A stretch of 64,000 bases of DNA from Streptomyces marispadix (GTDB taxonomy: Bacteria; Actinomycetota; Actinomycetes; Streptomycetales; Streptomycetaceae), in contig NZ_JAKWJU010000002.1 in the NCBI RefSeq assembly GCF_022524345.1, positions 1,364,001-1,428,000 of the forward strand, written 5' to 3'. Positions 47,165-56,655 of the stretch are shown piece after piece; the stretch's first letter is position 1; each line of letters starts with the position of its first letter. The position numbers and the translations under genes were made by a program. The notes under the pieces were generated by a model. The model made no database searches and had not been told where the DNA came from. It saw nothing but the letters and a program-made list of their open reading frames with translations.

Positions 47165-47296
47165 GGCGGACATCGTCCACGGCTACGGGCGCGTGGTCCG
47201 GCGGGAAACGGACACGGCGGTACAGGGGCACCGCTGCCCGTCGGCAGACCGGGCGCCCACCGGGGTCTGCCGTCTGCTGACGTCACCCAGCGCCAC

Positions 47297-47330
47297 GGGG
47301 GCGGCGACGGGTCTCCCCGTCGCCGCCCCC
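47297..47330 (-). terminator. Perfect 15-bp hairpin terminator after the MFS gene
   Basis: GGGGGCGGCGACGGG and CCCGTCGCCGCCCCC form a perfect stem with a TCTC tetraloop, 52 bases after the minus-strand MFS stop. It is the most stable hairpin I saw in the window. A T-run is missing, as is usual here. Confidence 0.85.
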
Positions 47331-47381
47331 GCTCACAGCCCGCAACTGGCGGCAGGCGCCGGGACGTTCAGACGTGGACGG

Positions 47382-48605
47382 TCACCCGGGGACGCTCTCC
47401 GTGGCCCGCGCCCTGCGCAGACCGGGCACCCCGCGGGCGACGATCCGCGAGCGCGAGAAGGACGTGCCGCGGTCCAGCGCGCCCGCCAGCAGCGCTATGC
47501 CGAGCCCCGCCAGCGCCAGCACCACGCCCACGAGCATGGGCGAACGCCAGCCCCAGCCCGCCGCGATGGCCACGCCGCCGAGCCAGGCGCCGCCCGCGTT
47601 GGCGAGGTTGAACGCGGACTGGTTGCCGGCGGAGGCCAGCGTCGGCGCGTGCCGTGCCTTCTGCATGATCAGCATCTGGAGCGGCGTGGTCGTCATGAAG
47701 CCGAGCCCGCCGAGGACCACCACCATGGTCATCGCCGCCCACTTGATGTCGACGACGGCGTGGAAGACGAGCATGGCGGCGGCGAGCGAGCCGAGCCCGC
47801 CGTAGAGGGTGGGCCGCAGCGCACGGTCGGTGAGCGGTCCCGCGACGAGGGCGCCCAGCGTCATGCCGATGCCGAAGAGCGCCAGCACCACCGTGAGGGA
47901 CGACTCGGCGAGCCCGGTGACCTCGGTCATGATCGAGGCGAGGTAGCTGTAGACGGCGAAGACACCGCCGAAGCCGAACACCGCCGTGAGCAGGCCCAGT
48001 ACGACCTGACGGTGGCCGAGCGCACGGACCTCGTGGCCCACGCCGCGCTGGTGCTCCACCGGCAGATTCGGTACGAGCGCCGCGAGGCTCGCCATCGCGA
48101 CGACGCCGATGGCGCTGACGACGAGGAACGTCGCACGCCAGCCCAGCGCCTGCCCGACGGCGGTCCCCGCCGGTACGCCGACGATGTTGGCGACGGTCAG
48201 GCCGAGGAACATCGTGGCCACCGCGCGTGCCCGCCGGTCCTCCGTGACGAGGCGTGCGGCGACGACCGCGCCGACGCCGAAGAAGGCACCGTGCGGCAGC
48301 CCGGACAGCACACGCCCGGCGAGCAGCCATCCGTAACCGGGCGCGAGTGCGGACGCGAGATTGCCGACCGTGAACAGGCCCATCAGCAGCACCAGCATCC
48401 GCTTGCGGGGTGTACGGGTGCCGACCGCGGTGAGCAGGGGTGCGCCGATCACGACGCCGATGGCGTACGCGGAGACGAGATATCCGGCGGTGGGCACGGA
48501 CGTACCCATGTCGTCCGCGACGGAGGGCAGCAGACCCATCATCACGAACTCGGTCGTGCCTATTCCGAAGGCGCTGATCGCAAGGGCGAGCAAGGCCAGA
48601 GGCAT
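47382..48605 (-). CDS. MFS transporter, AraJ/DHA1-type exporter
   Basis: A 407-residue protein with 12 predicted helices starting MPLALLALAISAFGIGTTEF. Motif A is PLLTAVGTRTPRKRMLVL and the antiporter motif includes LSGLPHGAFFGVGAVVAARL. The family exports sugars or drugs by proton antiport. The 498-base gap upstream contains a TGTTC-N7-GAACA dyad that may be its operator. The substrate is unknown. Confidence 0.93.
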   Translation of the reverse strand: MPLALLALAISAFGIGTTEFVMMGLLPSVADDMGTSVPTAGYLVSAYAIGVVIGAPLLTAVGTRTPRKRMLVLLMGLFTVGNLASALAPGYGWLLAGRVLSGLPHGAFFGVGAVVAARLVTEDRRARAVATMFLGLTVANIVGVPAGTAVGQALGWRATFLVVSAIGVVAMASLAALVPNLPVEHQRGVGHEVRALGHRQVVLGLLTAVFGFGGVFAVYSYLASIMTEVTGLAESSLTVVLALFGIGMTLGALVAGPLTDRALRPTLYGGLGSLAAAMLVFHAVVDIKWAAMTMVVVLGGLGFMTTTPLQMLIMQKARHAPTLASAGNQSAFNLANAGGAWLGGVAIAAGWGWRSPMLVGVVLALAGLGIALLAGALDRGTSFSRSRIVARGVPGLRRARATESVPG

Positions 48606-48763
48606 GGGCGGTAAACCTTTCAGGGCAGAGTCGATCGCAGGTCGATCAGTAAGTCGGCAAGAGGTTCAAGAAATGTGCGTGCGCTTTGTGGTGCTCGGTG
48701 TGCGTGCTCTTTGTGCGCGGTGGTGGCCTGTCGAGGCGTCCGGCGCACTGGCACGGCTTGTTA

Positions 48764-48780
48764 TGTTCTCACACTGAACA
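48764..48780. promoter_or_regulatory. Inverted repeat TGTTC-TCACACT-GAACA
   Basis: Five-base perfect arms with a 7-base spacer, 159 bases upstream of the MFS start in the least G/C-rich part of the gap. On the minus strand, TTGTTC overlapping the dyad might be a -35 box. Operator function is a guess. Confidence 0.4.
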
Positions 48781-48990
48781 AAGTCTCTCAGACGTACGGC
48801 GGCCCTGGGCGCCATCCGTGTTTCAGGACGGCAACAAGCTGCTGAAATCGGCGTGATTCACACCACGGCCGGGGCCCGGTCCCGCCGCACCCGGGTCCGT
48901 ACGAGAGCCGCTGCGTCAACCGGAGTGCGGGTCACATGAGTTGGGCACGTGAGTTCGTCGCATGAGTGCGTCGCACGAGGCGGCACGCAA

Positions 48991-49031
48991 GAGGGCCCCG
49001 CACGTACGAGGCACGTACGCACGGGGCCCTC
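48991..49031 (-). terminator. Hairpin terminator downstream of the EEP-family gene
   Basis: GAGGGCCCCG (48991-49000) and CGGGGCCCTC (49022-49031) pair over 10 bp, closing a loop that itself contains CACGTACG and CACGTACG-like words. It starts 73 bases after the stop of the minus-strand gene. Confidence 0.7.
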
Positions 49032-49103
49032 GGGAGACGATCGGCGGCGGACCGGAGTCCGATCGGCGACGGCCCGGAAGCGGACCGGGGCCGTCAGAGG
49101 CCG

Positions 49104-50144
49104 TCAGAAGTGGACGGACGCGGCCACCGGCAGATGGTCGCTGCCGGTGGACGGCAGGGACCAGGACGAGACGGGCTCCAGGCCCTTCACCATGATCTGG
49201 TCGATCCGGGTCGTCGGGAACGACGCGGGCCAGCTGAAGCCCGGCCCGTCACCGGCGGCGCCCTGCGTCGAACGCATCTGGGACGTGACGGGCGCGAGCG
49301 CACGGTCGTTCATGGTGCCGTTGAGGTCGCCGAGCAGCACCGCCTTCTCCGTACGGTCCTGCGCTATGGCCTTGCCGAGGGCCTCGGCGCTGTCGTCGCG
49401 CTGCCCCGCCGTGAAGCCCGAGGCGAACTGGAGCCGCACGGACGGGAGATGGGCCGCGTAGACGGCGACGTCGCCCTTGGGTGTGGCGACCGTGGCACGC
49501 ATCGCCCGCGGCCAGCCCATCTTGATGTCGACGGTCGCGGTGTCCCGCAGCGGGTACTTGCTCCACACGCCGACCGTGCCCACCCGCTTGTGGTAGCGGT
49601 ACGTGCCGGCCATGCCCTTGTCGTACTGCTTGGCCAGGCCGCCCGCGACCTCCTCCAGCGCGACGATGTCCGCCCCGGAACCGGAGAGTTCACGTGCGGT
49701 GCGGGCCGGGTCCGGATTGTCGGCGTTGACGTTGTGAGTGACGACGGTCAGGTCGCCGCCCGTACCGGACTTGCTGGTGAACTGGCCGCCGAAGAGGTTG
49801 AGCCACACCAGCGTCGGCAGCAGCAGCGTCACCAGCGTCAGCACGGAGCGGCGCAGCACGGCCAGCAGCGCCAGCACGGGGATCAGCGTGCCGCCCCAGG
49901 GCAGGAAGGTCTCCCACAGCGAGCCCAGATTGCCCACGGTGTTGGGCACCTCGGAGTGGAAGAACAGGGCGAGTCCCAGCAGCACCGCCAGCGAGGCGAG
50001 CACCCAGCCGCGCCGCCACGCTCCCGGCCCGCTCCAGCCCGCGAACATCCGGGGCACGCGGACGCCCTCCCGGCCGGTGCGAGGCCCGGCCCCGCGCCAC
50101 GCGCCCGAAGTCTTCGCGGCTTCCGCCATGTACGCGCGTGCCAT
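49104..50144 (-). CDS. Membrane-anchored endonuclease/exonuclease/phosphatase-family protein
   Basis: A 346-residue protein starting at ATG after GTGAGGACAG. A basic head and two or three membrane helices (residues about 45-115) precede the EEP domain. The catalytic residues are visible: THNVNADN, ALEEVAGGL, DLNGTMNDRA, TRIDQIMVKG and TGSDHLPVAA. The fold cuts phosphodiester or phosphomonoester bonds in DNA, RNA, lipids or inositol phosphates; being outside the membrane suggests an extracellular substrate. No operon partner. Confidence 0.9.
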   Translation of the reverse strand: MARAYMAEAAKTSGAWRGAGPRTGREGVRVPRMFAGWSGPGAWRRGWVLASLAVLLGLALFFHSEVPNTVGNLGSLWETFLPWGGTLIPVLALLAVLRRSVLTLVTLLLPTLVWLNLFGGQFTSKSGTGGDLTVVTHNVNADNPDPARTARELSGSGADIVALEEVAGGLAKQYDKGMAGTYRYHKRVGTVGVWSKYPLRDTATVDIKMGWPRAMRATVATPKGDVAVYAAHLPSVRLQFASGFTAGQRDDSAEALGKAIAQDRTEKAVLLGDLNGTMNDRALAPVTSQMRSTQGAAGDGPGFSWPASFPTTRIDQIMVKGLEPVSSWSLPSTGSDHLPVAASVHF

Positions 50145-50455
50145 CAACTGTCCTCACTCGCATCGCTGGTACTTGTCGAACGATAGGTGATGCGGAACGG
50201 GGGCTTCCCCTGCGACGAACGTCCCGCACGACCCCCCGTACGGCCCGGTTGCCTTGGGGGTCCCATGTGTCGTGCAGGACGAACACCCAGGCAGGTGAGG
50301 TTCCTGTCCTGCGCCGATCTTCTGCCGCTGTGACCGAATACGCACGGCGTCACCCGCACATGGGCGAGCTTCGAGCGATCGCGGGCGGGGCGGCGGGCAC
50401 GGACTCCGGCGGGCCGCCTCCCGGCAGGCGGGCCGACCCGCTCGACCGCGGACGC
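50145..50455. other. 311-base gap between the EEP and TetR genes
   Basis: Holds the upstream region of the EEP gene. I see no hairpin, repeat or gene that can be supported. The TetR stop is at the right end. Confidence 0.5.
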
Positions 50456-51082
50456 TCACTCGCGGACGCGTACACCGTCGAGCACGGAGTCGACGATCTG
50501 CTCCGGCAGACCCGTCGGCAGCTCCTTGTCCTCGTGCAGGACGGTACGGGTGAGCATCGGCCCGGTGAACAGTTCGCCGAGCAGATCCACGTCCAGATCA
50601 CCCCGGAGTTCACCGGAGTCGACACCGCGGCGCAGCACCGCGTGCAGCATCTCGTGGCGGGACTTGATGACGCTGTCGTGATAGCGCCGCCACAGCTCTG
50701 GATGGCTCTTCACATGGCTCGTCATGGTGCGCAGCACGGCGGACTGGCGCTTGGCCATTCCCACGCGTCTCTGCCACTCCAGGAGCGTCACCAGATCGTC
50801 CCGTACCGACTCGCCGGACGGCTTCGCCGCAGGCTCCTCCAGCGCGTTGATCACTGCGAGCAGCAACTCGTCCTTGCCGCCGGGCCAGCGGCGGTAGACC
50901 GTCGCCTTCCCCACGCCCGCGACCCTGGCGATCCGCTCGACCGAGAGCGCGTCGATGGACGTGCCCTCCTCCAGCAGGCGGAGCGCCCCTTCGATGATCG
51001 CCCGCTCCGCCGCCTCGCTGCGCGGGCGTCCGCGCCGCGCGGGCGAGGGTGCGGGGTCCGCCTCCGCAGGCGTCGGGTTCAT
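50456..51082 (-). CDS. TetR-family transcriptional regulator
   Basis: A 208-residue protein starting at ATG after AAGGAGG. The N-terminal DNA-binding part is AIIEGALRLLEEGTSIDALS, VERIARVAGVGKATVYRRWP and GGKDELLLAVI; the C-terminal half is the TetR ligand domain (HEMLHAVLRRGVDSGELRGD, then LDVDLLGELFTGPML). It lies downstream of an MFS exporter gene on the same strand, so it likely represses that gene through the inverted repeat at 53.05 kb. Confidence 0.95.
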   Translation of the reverse strand: MNPTPAEADPAPSPARRGRPRSEAAERAIIEGALRLLEEGTSIDALSVERIARVAGVGKATVYRRWPGGKDELLLAVINALEEPAAKPSGESVRDDLVTLLEWQRRVGMAKRQSAVLRTMTSHVKSHPELWRRYHDSVIKSRHEMLHAVLRRGVDSGELRGDLDVDLLGELFTGPMLTRTVLHEDKELPTGLPEQIVDSVLDGVRVRE

Positions 51083-51440
51083 CCTGGCGCTCCTCCTTCG
51101 CGGGCCGCGCTGACGGGTTCACCGCCGGGTCGGGGCGGATCGTGGGGCCGGGGCGACGGGCCGGTTCGGCTGCCCGGTCCGTGGCCATGGCCGGACGAGC
51201 CGGATGCCGGACGGGCCCTGACGCCGGACGGGCCGACGTGCGTACGGACTGCCGGGCGTGCGTGCCGCCGGGTGTACGGCCCGGTCAACGGCCGCCCCAC
51301 GAGCCCGCGTTGACGTCGTGCCCCCCCGTTGCGGGTCGCCCGATTCTGTCACGCCGCCTCCGTCACGGCACCGCACGCCGATCAGCCGCGCCTGAGCCGG
51401 GCCCCTCCGTTCCGCCCTTGCGATCCGGCCCTGCGATCCG
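51083..51440. other. 358-base gap between TetR and MFS genes
   Basis: No gene was found. It has short direct repeats (GGACGGGCC, GCGATCCG) but no copy of the inverted repeat that lies before the MFS gene. The tetR promoter should be at its left end unless the two genes are co-transcribed. Confidence 0.5.
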
Positions 51441-53036
51441 TCAACGACCGGCCCCCACCGGTGGTTTCACCGAGTCCTGCTCCGGCGGCTCTGCGGGGCC
51501 GCCGTCCGCCCTCGGCTTCCCCGGCAGCCATACGGCCACCACCAGCGCCCCCAGCAGGGCGACCGCCGCCGACCCGAGCACGGTGACATGCATCGCGTCG
51601 ATGAACGCGTCCTTGGCCGGGCCGACCAACTCCCGTCCCGCGGGCCCCAGTCGGGCCGCCACGGCGAGCGTCCCCTCGATCGACTCGCCCGCCGCGTGCC
51701 GTACGCCCTCGGGCAGCGGCAGCGCCGCGAGCCGGTCCTCGACGCCCTCCCGATAGCGAGCGGACAGCAGCGAACCGAGAACGGCCACGCCCATCGCACC
51801 GCCGACCTGCCGGAAGGTGTTGTTGACGGCCGAACCGGAGCCCGCCTTCTCCCTCGGCAGCGACTGCATGATCGACACGGTCGCGGGCGGCATGATGTGC
51901 GCCATCGCCGTGCCCATGACGAAGAAGACGACCTCCAGCGCCCAGATCGGGGTCGTACGGCCGAAGAGCAGGAACGCTGCCATCCCCACGGCCACCAGCA
52001 CCATTCCGACCGCACAGACCGCCTTGGCGCCGAACCTGTCCACCACCAGCCGGGCACGGGGCGCGAAGATCAACTGGGCCAGGGCCAGCGGCACCATCAG
52101 CAGCCCGGCCTCCAGCGCGGAGAAGCCGCGCACGCTCTGCATGTAGAACACGGCGAAGAACGTCACGCCCATCAACGCGAAGAAGACAAGTGCGATCGCG
52201 GCGACGGCCGCGGAGAAGGCCGGGTTCTTGAAGTACGTGACATCGAGGGCGGGATGGTCGCTGCGCCGCTCGTGGATCACGAAGCCCGCCAGCACCGCCA
52301 GTCCGCCGCCCGAGGTGAGCAGCACCACGGGGTCGGTGAAGTCCGCGAGCTGTCCCCCCTTGATGATCCCGTAGACCAGCAGCACCAGACCGGCGACGGA
52401 CAGCAGCACACCGACCGGGTCCAGCCGCCCGGGGTCCGGGTCGCGGGAATCCGGTACGAGCAGCACCATCGCGGCCAGCGCCGCGAGCACTATCGGGACG
52501 TTGACCAGGAAGACCGAGCCCCACCAGAAGTGCTCCAGCAGCGCGCCGCCCGTGATCGGCCCGATGGCTATGCCGAGGCCGACGCCGCCCGCCCAGATGC
52601 CTATGGCCTTGGGCTGCTCGTCCCGTTCGAAGACGTTCATCAGGATCGCCAGCGTGGCCGGCATCACGAAGGCCCCGCCGAAGCCCATCACGGCCCGGAA
52701 CGCGATGAGTTGGCCCGGCGAGGCGGCGAGGGCGGCGAAGACGGAGCCCAGCCCGAAGACGACGAGGCCGAAGAGGAGCACGCGCCGGCGCCCGAGCCGG
52801 TCGCCGAGCAGGCCCGCCGTGAACAGCAGCCCGGCGAAGACGAGCGTGTAGGAGTTGATCGACCATTCCAACTCGCTCTGGGCGGCGCCGAGTCCGGTCG
52901 GCGCGGGCTGGGCGATGGTCTTCATCGCCACGTTGAGGATCGAGTTGTCCAGCACGACGATCAGCAGGCTGAGCATCAGCACGGCGAGGATCACCCATCG
53001 CCGCCGGTGGACCGCCTCGGGCACGGTAGAACTCAT
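51441..53036 (-). CDS. MFS drug exporter, DHA2 family (EmrB/QacA type, 14 helices)
   Basis: A 531-residue transporter with 14 predicted helices. Features: the first-helix motif [12 protein letters not shown] (motif D1), [17 protein letters not shown] (motif A) and [20 protein letters not shown] (motif C). It exports hydrophobic drugs by proton exchange. A perfect 15-bp inverted repeat ends only 15 bases before its start codon, overlapping the place of the ribosome site. The TetR gene downstream is the likely repressor. Confidence 0.95.
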   Translation of the reverse strand: MSSTVPEAVHRRRWVILAVLMLSLLIVVLDNSILNVAMKTIAQPAPTGLGAAQSELEWSINSYTLVFAGLLFTAGLLGDRLGRRRVLLFGLVVFGLGSVFAALAASPGQLIAFRAVMGFGGAFVMPATLAILMNVFERDEQPKAIGIWAGGVGLGIAIGPITGGALLEHFWWGSVFLVNVPIVLAALAAMVLLVPDSRDPDPGRLDPVGVLLSVAGLVLLVYGIIKGGQLADFTDPVVLLTSGGGLAVLAGFVIHERRSDHPALDVTYFKNPAFSAAVAAIALVFFALMGVTFFAVFYMQSVRGFSALEAGLLMVPLALAQLIFAPRARLVVDRFGAKAVCAVGMVLVAVGMAAFLLFGRTTPIWALEVVFFVMGTAMAHIMPPATVSIMQSLPREKAGSGSAVNNTFRQVGGAMGVAVLGSLLSARYREGVEDRLAALPLPEGVRHAAGESIEGTLAVAARLGPAGRELVGPAKDAFIDAMHVTVLGSAAVALLGALVVAVWLPGKPRADGGPAEPPEQDSVKPPVGAGR

Positions 53037-53050
53037 GACCGGCAGCCTAC

Positions 53051-53089
53051 CCCATTTCCGATACGGTGCGGTCTCGTATCGGAAATGGG
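53051..53089. promoter_or_regulatory. Perfect 15-bp inverted repeat, TetR-type operator of the MFS exporter
   Basis: CCCATTTCCGATACG, a 9-base spacer (GTGCGGTCT) and CGTATCGGAAATGGG are exact reverse complements. The inner GATACG/CGTATC is a form often seen in TetR operators. It starts 15 bases upstream of the MFS ATG, so a bound repressor would block both the promoter and the ribosome site. No second copy is present near the TetR gene. Confidence 0.82.
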
Positions 53090-53241
53090 ATGGGCGCGGT
53101 ACAGGACCGGAAGCGGGAGCGGGACGGGAGAGCGGGGGCCTCTGGCTCCCTTCCTTAGGCGGTCGGCCCGTGCCAGCATGGACGTGTATCCGGGGACGCC
53201 GTCAGGGCGCCTCGAGACGACGAACACAGGAGCGTTCAGCC

Positions 53242-54111
53242 ATGTCCGATGCTGCGCAGAAACAGGACGGGCCCTCCAAGAAGCAGCCCGGGGCCCTCTA
53301 CGGCGGTGTACGCAACCGCCGCGTCACCGTCCGCGATCTCGGTTCCGCGAAGGAGCGCGGTGAGCGCTGGCCGATGCTCACCGCCTACGACGCCATGACG
53401 GCCTCCGTCTTCGACGAGGCAGGCATCCCCGTCATGCTCGTCGGCGACTCCATGGGCAACTGCCACCTCGGCTACGACAACACCGTGCCGGTCACCCTGG
53501 ACGAGATGACCATGCTCACGGCCGCGGTCGTAAGGGGCACCAAGCGGGCCCTGATCGTCGCGGACCTCCCCTTCGGCACGTACCAGGAAGGCCCCGTACA
53601 GGCGCTGCGCAGCGCCACCCGGCTGGTGAAGGAGGCCGGGGCGGGAGCGGTGAAGCTGGAGGGCGGCGAGCGCTCTTCGCACCAGATCGAGCTGATGGTG
53701 CAGTCGGGCATCCCGGTCATGGCCCATGTCGGCCTCACACCGCAGTCGGTCCACGCGATGGGGTACCGGGTGCAGGGCCGCGGCGAGGAGGCGGCACAGC
53801 AGTTGCTGCGCGACGCCAAGTCCGTACAGGACGCGGGTGCGTTCGCGGTGGTGCTGGAGGCGGTGCCGGCGGAGCTGGCAGCCGAGGTCACGCGGTCGCT
53901 GCACATCCCGACCGTAGGCATCGGCGCCGGTCCGGACACCGACGCCCAGGTGCTGGTGTGGACGGACATGGCGGGGATGACGGCGGGCCGTGTGCCGAGC
54001 TTCGTCAAGCAGTACGCGCGGCTGCGGGAGACGCTCGGCGATGCCGCGAGGAACTTCGCGGAGGACGTGATCGCGGGCGAATTCCCGGAGCAGCGGCACA
54101 GTTTCGCGTAG
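53242..54111 (+). CDS. panB: 3-methyl-2-oxobutanoate hydroxymethyltransferase PanB
   Basis: A 289-residue enzyme that adds a hydroxymethyl group from methylene-tetrahydrofolate to ketoisovalerate, making ketopantoate for pantothenate and coenzyme A. Signatures: MLTAYDAMTASVFDEAGIPV, LVGDSMGNCHLGYDNTVPVT, GAVKLEGGE and the catalytic Glu in VVLEAVPAEL. The ATG has AGGAG 8 bases upstream; earlier in-frame codons lie in the gap and are not used. A polar tail (residues 1-25) precedes the barrel. Confidence 0.97.
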   Translation: MSDAAQKQDGPSKKQPGALYGGVRNRRVTVRDLGSAKERGERWPMLTAYDAMTASVFDEAGIPVMLVGDSMGNCHLGYDNTVPVTLDEMTMLTAAVVRGTKRALIVADLPFGTYQEGPVQALRSATRLVKEAGAGAVKLEGGERSSHQIELMVQSGIPVMAHVGLTPQSVHAMGYRVQGRGEEAAQQLLRDAKSVQDAGAFAVVLEAVPAELAAEVTRSLHIPTVGIGAGPDTDAQVLVWTDMAGMTAGRVPSFVKQYARLRETLGDAARNFAEDVIAGEFPEQRHSFA

Positions 54112-54159
54112 CCGCCCGCCGCTTCCGGCGCGCACCGGGAGTCCGCGGCCGGAGCCCAC

Positions 54160-54232
54160 CGGCAGCCCGTCCCGTACGGCACCGCGCATGTGCAGGTAAC
54201 GGCGCGAGTGCACGCATGGGGACGGGCTGCCG
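54160..54232. terminator. Long nested hairpin after panB
   Basis: CGGCAGCCCGTCCC (54160-54173) and GGGACGGGCTGCCG (54219-54232) pair perfectly over 14 bp around a 45-base loop. Within it, GTGCA and TGCAC words can form a second stem. It starts 48 bases after the panB stop and may be its terminator or a structured RNA. The rest of the gap to the protease gene is unremarkable. Confidence 0.6.
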
Positions 54233-54352
54233 TCCGTCCGCCCGCCCCAACTCCGCGTGACAGAGCGCCGAAACGGGCCGAGACCGGGAGGAACCGGGGC
54301 GTATCAAGGGCGGCCCCTCCGGCGTGATCCACGGCCGGTACGGTCTGAGGCC

Positions 54353-55159
54353 ATGACCAGCAGCGCCGCCACCCACCCCGATCACCACCGCATCAGCCCG
54401 GTCTTCCTCGCGCTCACCGCGACCATGGCCGTCTCCGGTTGGGCGGTGTGGTCCGGTCTGGCGGAGGTGACGGGGGTCGCGGTCTTCTTCTTCGTCGTCT
54501 CCGGGTGGATCGTCTCGCTCTGTCTCCACGAGTACGCACACGCCCTCACGGCGCTGCGCGGCGGCGACACCTCGGTCGCCGCGAAGGGCTACCTCACGCT
54601 CGATCCGCTGAAGTACACGCACGCCATGCTGAGCATCGTGCTGCCCGTCGTCTTCGTCGTGCTCGGCGGCATCGGGCTGCCGGGCGGCGCGGTCTACATC
54701 GAACGCGGCCGTATCAGGGGCCGTTGGAAGCACAGCCTCATCTCGGCGGCCGGGCCCGCGACCAACGCGCTCTTCGCCGCCGTGCTCACGGCGCCGTTCT
54801 GGCTGGGTGCGATGGACGACGTGCCGTTCGCGTTCCGGTACGCACTGGCGTTCCTGGCGATGCTCCAGGTGACGGCGGCCGTGCTCAATCTGCTGCCCGT
54901 TCCGGGCCTCGACGGCTACGGCGTGCTGGAGCCGTGGCTCTCACCCGCGGCACGGCGGCAGGCGGAGCCGTTCGCGCCGTTCGGGCTGCTGGTGGTCTTC
55001 GGCTGCCTGTGGATCCCGGCGGTGAACGGCGTCTTCTGGGAGGGCATCGGTCATCTGATGCACGTACTGGACGTCACGGATCTGGACGTGAGTTACGGCT
55101 ACGACTACTTCCGCTTCTGGCAGGGCGAGCCCGAACTGGCCGTCACTCCGCAGCAGTAG
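54353..55159 (+). CDS. Site-2-type zinc metalloprotease, M50 family
   Basis: A 268-residue polytopic membrane protein. The zinc site is H59-E60-x2-H63 in SLCLHEYAHAL and the third ligand is Asp187 in LLPVPGLDGYG, the two signatures of S2P proteases, which cut proteins within the membrane. About six helices are predicted. Start ATG 54353; a GTG 32 codons upstream is in frame but less likely. The 3' end overlaps the convergent small membrane gene by 17 bases. Confidence 0.92.
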   Translation: MTSSAATHPDHHRISPVFLALTATMAVSGWAVWSGLAEVTGVAVFFFVVSGWIVSLCLHEYAHALTALRGGDTSVAAKGYLTLDPLKYTHAMLSIVLPVVFVVLGGIGLPGGAVYIERGRIRGRWKHSLISAAGPATNALFAAVLTAPFWLGAMDDVPFAFRYALAFLAMLQVTAAVLNLLPVPGLDGYGVLEPWLSPAARRQAEPFAPFGLLVVFGCLWIPAVNGVFWEGIGHLMHVLDVTDLDVSYGYDYFRFWQGEPELAVTPQQ

Positions 55160-55403
55160 AGCCCGCGGCCGCTGATCCCTCGGTGGCCGGGCCCCGCTTG
55201 GCCGCGGACGCCGAGCGGCGGGCCCTGCGCCCGTAGTACCAGGCCATGTTGGAGGCGAGCCCCGCCAGCAGCACCCACACGATGCCGAACCATCTGCCGT
55301 TGACGAAGGAGACCACCGCCGCGATCACTGCGAGCGCGCACAGGACGGTGGCGTAGCGGGCGATCCCACGGAACGAGCGGAGGGAGGCGGCGGGGGCGGT
55401 CAT
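55143..55403 (-). CDS. Small two-helix membrane protein
   Basis: An 86-residue protein. Two hydrophobic helices (ATVLCALAVIAAVVSFVNG and FGIVWVLLAGLASNMAWYYG) with a basic tail (RRARRSASAAKRGP). The overlap of its end with the protease gene suggests a shared terminator region. No family is recognised. The 233-base gap to the npdG stop shows nothing of note. Confidence 0.7.
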   Translation of the reverse strand: MTAPAASLRSFRGIARYATVLCALAVIAAVVSFVNGRWFGIVWVLLAGLASNMAWYYGRRARRSASAAKRGPATEGSAAAGSTAAE

Positions 55404-55636
55404 GGGCGCGGCTCCAGTCGGGACGGTCGACGAGTTCGTTCGATGCTGCGTGCTGCCACCAGTGTCCACCGGTGCCGCTACGGGCGCGGACCGCGGGTGC
55501 GGGTGCGTGTGCGTGTGCGGCCGCCGCCGACAAGCCGCCCGGCGCTCGGGTTCCGGCCTGCCGGGCCTGCCGGGGCTCCCGAGCGGGCACGTCCGGGAGC
55601 GGCCCGTGCGTCACATCTCACATCGCGCTGAGCCCG

Positions 55637-56413
55637 TCACATGTCGGTGAGCCGGATGCCCGCGTGCACCTTGTAACGCCGGTTGACGGAGACCAGGTTC
55701 GCGACCAGCGACTCGACCTGGTGCGCGTTGCGCAGCCGTCCGGCGAAGACCCCGCGCATTCCCGGAATGCGTCCGGCGAGCGCCTGCACGACCGCGCAGT
55801 CGTCCCGGTCCTCGCCGAGCACCATCACATCGGTGTCGATCTTCTCCACGGAGGCGTCGGCCAGCAGCACCGCCGAGAGGTGGTGGAAGGCCGCGGTGAC
55901 CCGGGAGTCAGGCAGCAGCGCCTCGGCCTGCTGCGCCGCGCTGCCCTCCTCGGGGCGGATCGCGTACGCGCCCTTCTTGTCGAAGCCGAGCGGATTGACG
56001 CAGTCCACCACGAGCTTGCCGCGCAACTCCTCGCGGAGGGATTCGAGCGTCCTGGCGTGACCGTCCCACGGCACCGCGACGATCACGACGTCCGAACGCC
56101 GCGCGCACTCCGCGTTGTCCGCGCCCTCCACGCCCAGGCCCAGCTCGTCGGCGGCCTGCTGTGCGCGCTCGGCGGCACGCGAACCGATGACGACCCGCTG
56201 GCCCGCCCTGGCCAGCCGATAGGCCAGGCCACGGCCCTGGTCGCCGGTGCCGCCGAGCACGCCCACGGTGAGGTCCGAGACGTCGGGCAGGTCCCAGGGG
56301 TCCTTCCTGGACTTGGCGGAGGCGGAGCCGGACGACCCCGAGGAGCCCGGCGAGCCCGAAGCGGACGAGGACGAGGACGACGGAGAGGGCGACGCGGATG
56401 CGGAGGAAGTCAT
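55637..56413 (-). CDS. npdG: NADPH:F420 oxidoreductase (NpdG type)
   Basis: A 258-residue enzyme. A Ser-rich N-terminal tail (residues 1-37, including SASASPSPSSSSSSASGS) precedes the dehydrogenase. The NADP motif is VGVLGGTGDQGRGLAYRLA, followed by SRAAERA, typical for NADP. The rest (VIVAVPWDGH, FHHLSAVLLAD) fits F420-dependent NADP reductases. It shuttles hydride between coenzyme F420 and NADP in actinobacteria. The tail is unlike typical NpdG and encoded by repetitive DNA. Confidence 0.9.
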   Translation of the reverse strand: MTSSASASPSPSSSSSSASGSPGSSGSSGSASAKSRKDPWDLPDVSDLTVGVLGGTGDQGRGLAYRLARAGQRVVIGSRAAERAQQAADELGLGVEGADNAECARRSDVVIVAVPWDGHARTLESLREELRGKLVVDCVNPLGFDKKGAYAIRPEEGSAAQQAEALLPDSRVTAAFHHLSAVLLADASVEKIDTDVMVLGEDRDDCAVVQALAGRIPGMRGVFAGRLRNAHQVESLVANLVSVNRRYKVHAGIRLTDM

Positions 56414-56542
56414 ACGCAGGATCCTGCCACCCGGCCCCCGTACGGCGCCTCAGTCACAGCCGTGAAGGTGATCACGTCCCGGCAGGCCCGTACACCTCTC
56501 GGCACCCCCAAGGACCGCTTCCCCCGGCCCTGTTCGCCCCTG

Positions 56543-56655
56543 CCTGTTTCGCTCGGCCCTGCTCGCCCTGCCTGTTTCGCTCGGCCCTGCTCGCCCTGCC
56601 TGTTTCGCTCGCCCTGCTCGCCCTGCCCTGTTTCGCTCGGCCCTGCTCGCCCCTA
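56543..56655. repeat. 28-bp tandem repeat, about four copies
   Basis: The unit CCTGTTTCGCTC-GGCCCTGCTCGCCCTG occurs twice perfectly (56543-56570 and 56571-56598), then as a 27-base copy (one G lost) and a partial fourth copy running to the stop codon of the secreted protein. It may form the 3' untranslated part of that mRNA. The rest of the 56414-56652 gap has no gene. Confidence 0.85.

Larger units (their letters stand above)
48606..49103. other. 498-base gap upstream of the MFS exporter gene
   Basis: It holds the TGTTC/GAACA dyad and, near its other end, the EEP gene terminator hairpin described separately. A short direct repeat GTCGATC appears twice near 48630-48647. The middle (about 48790-48960) has no recognised gene or hairpin. 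Confidence 0.6.
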
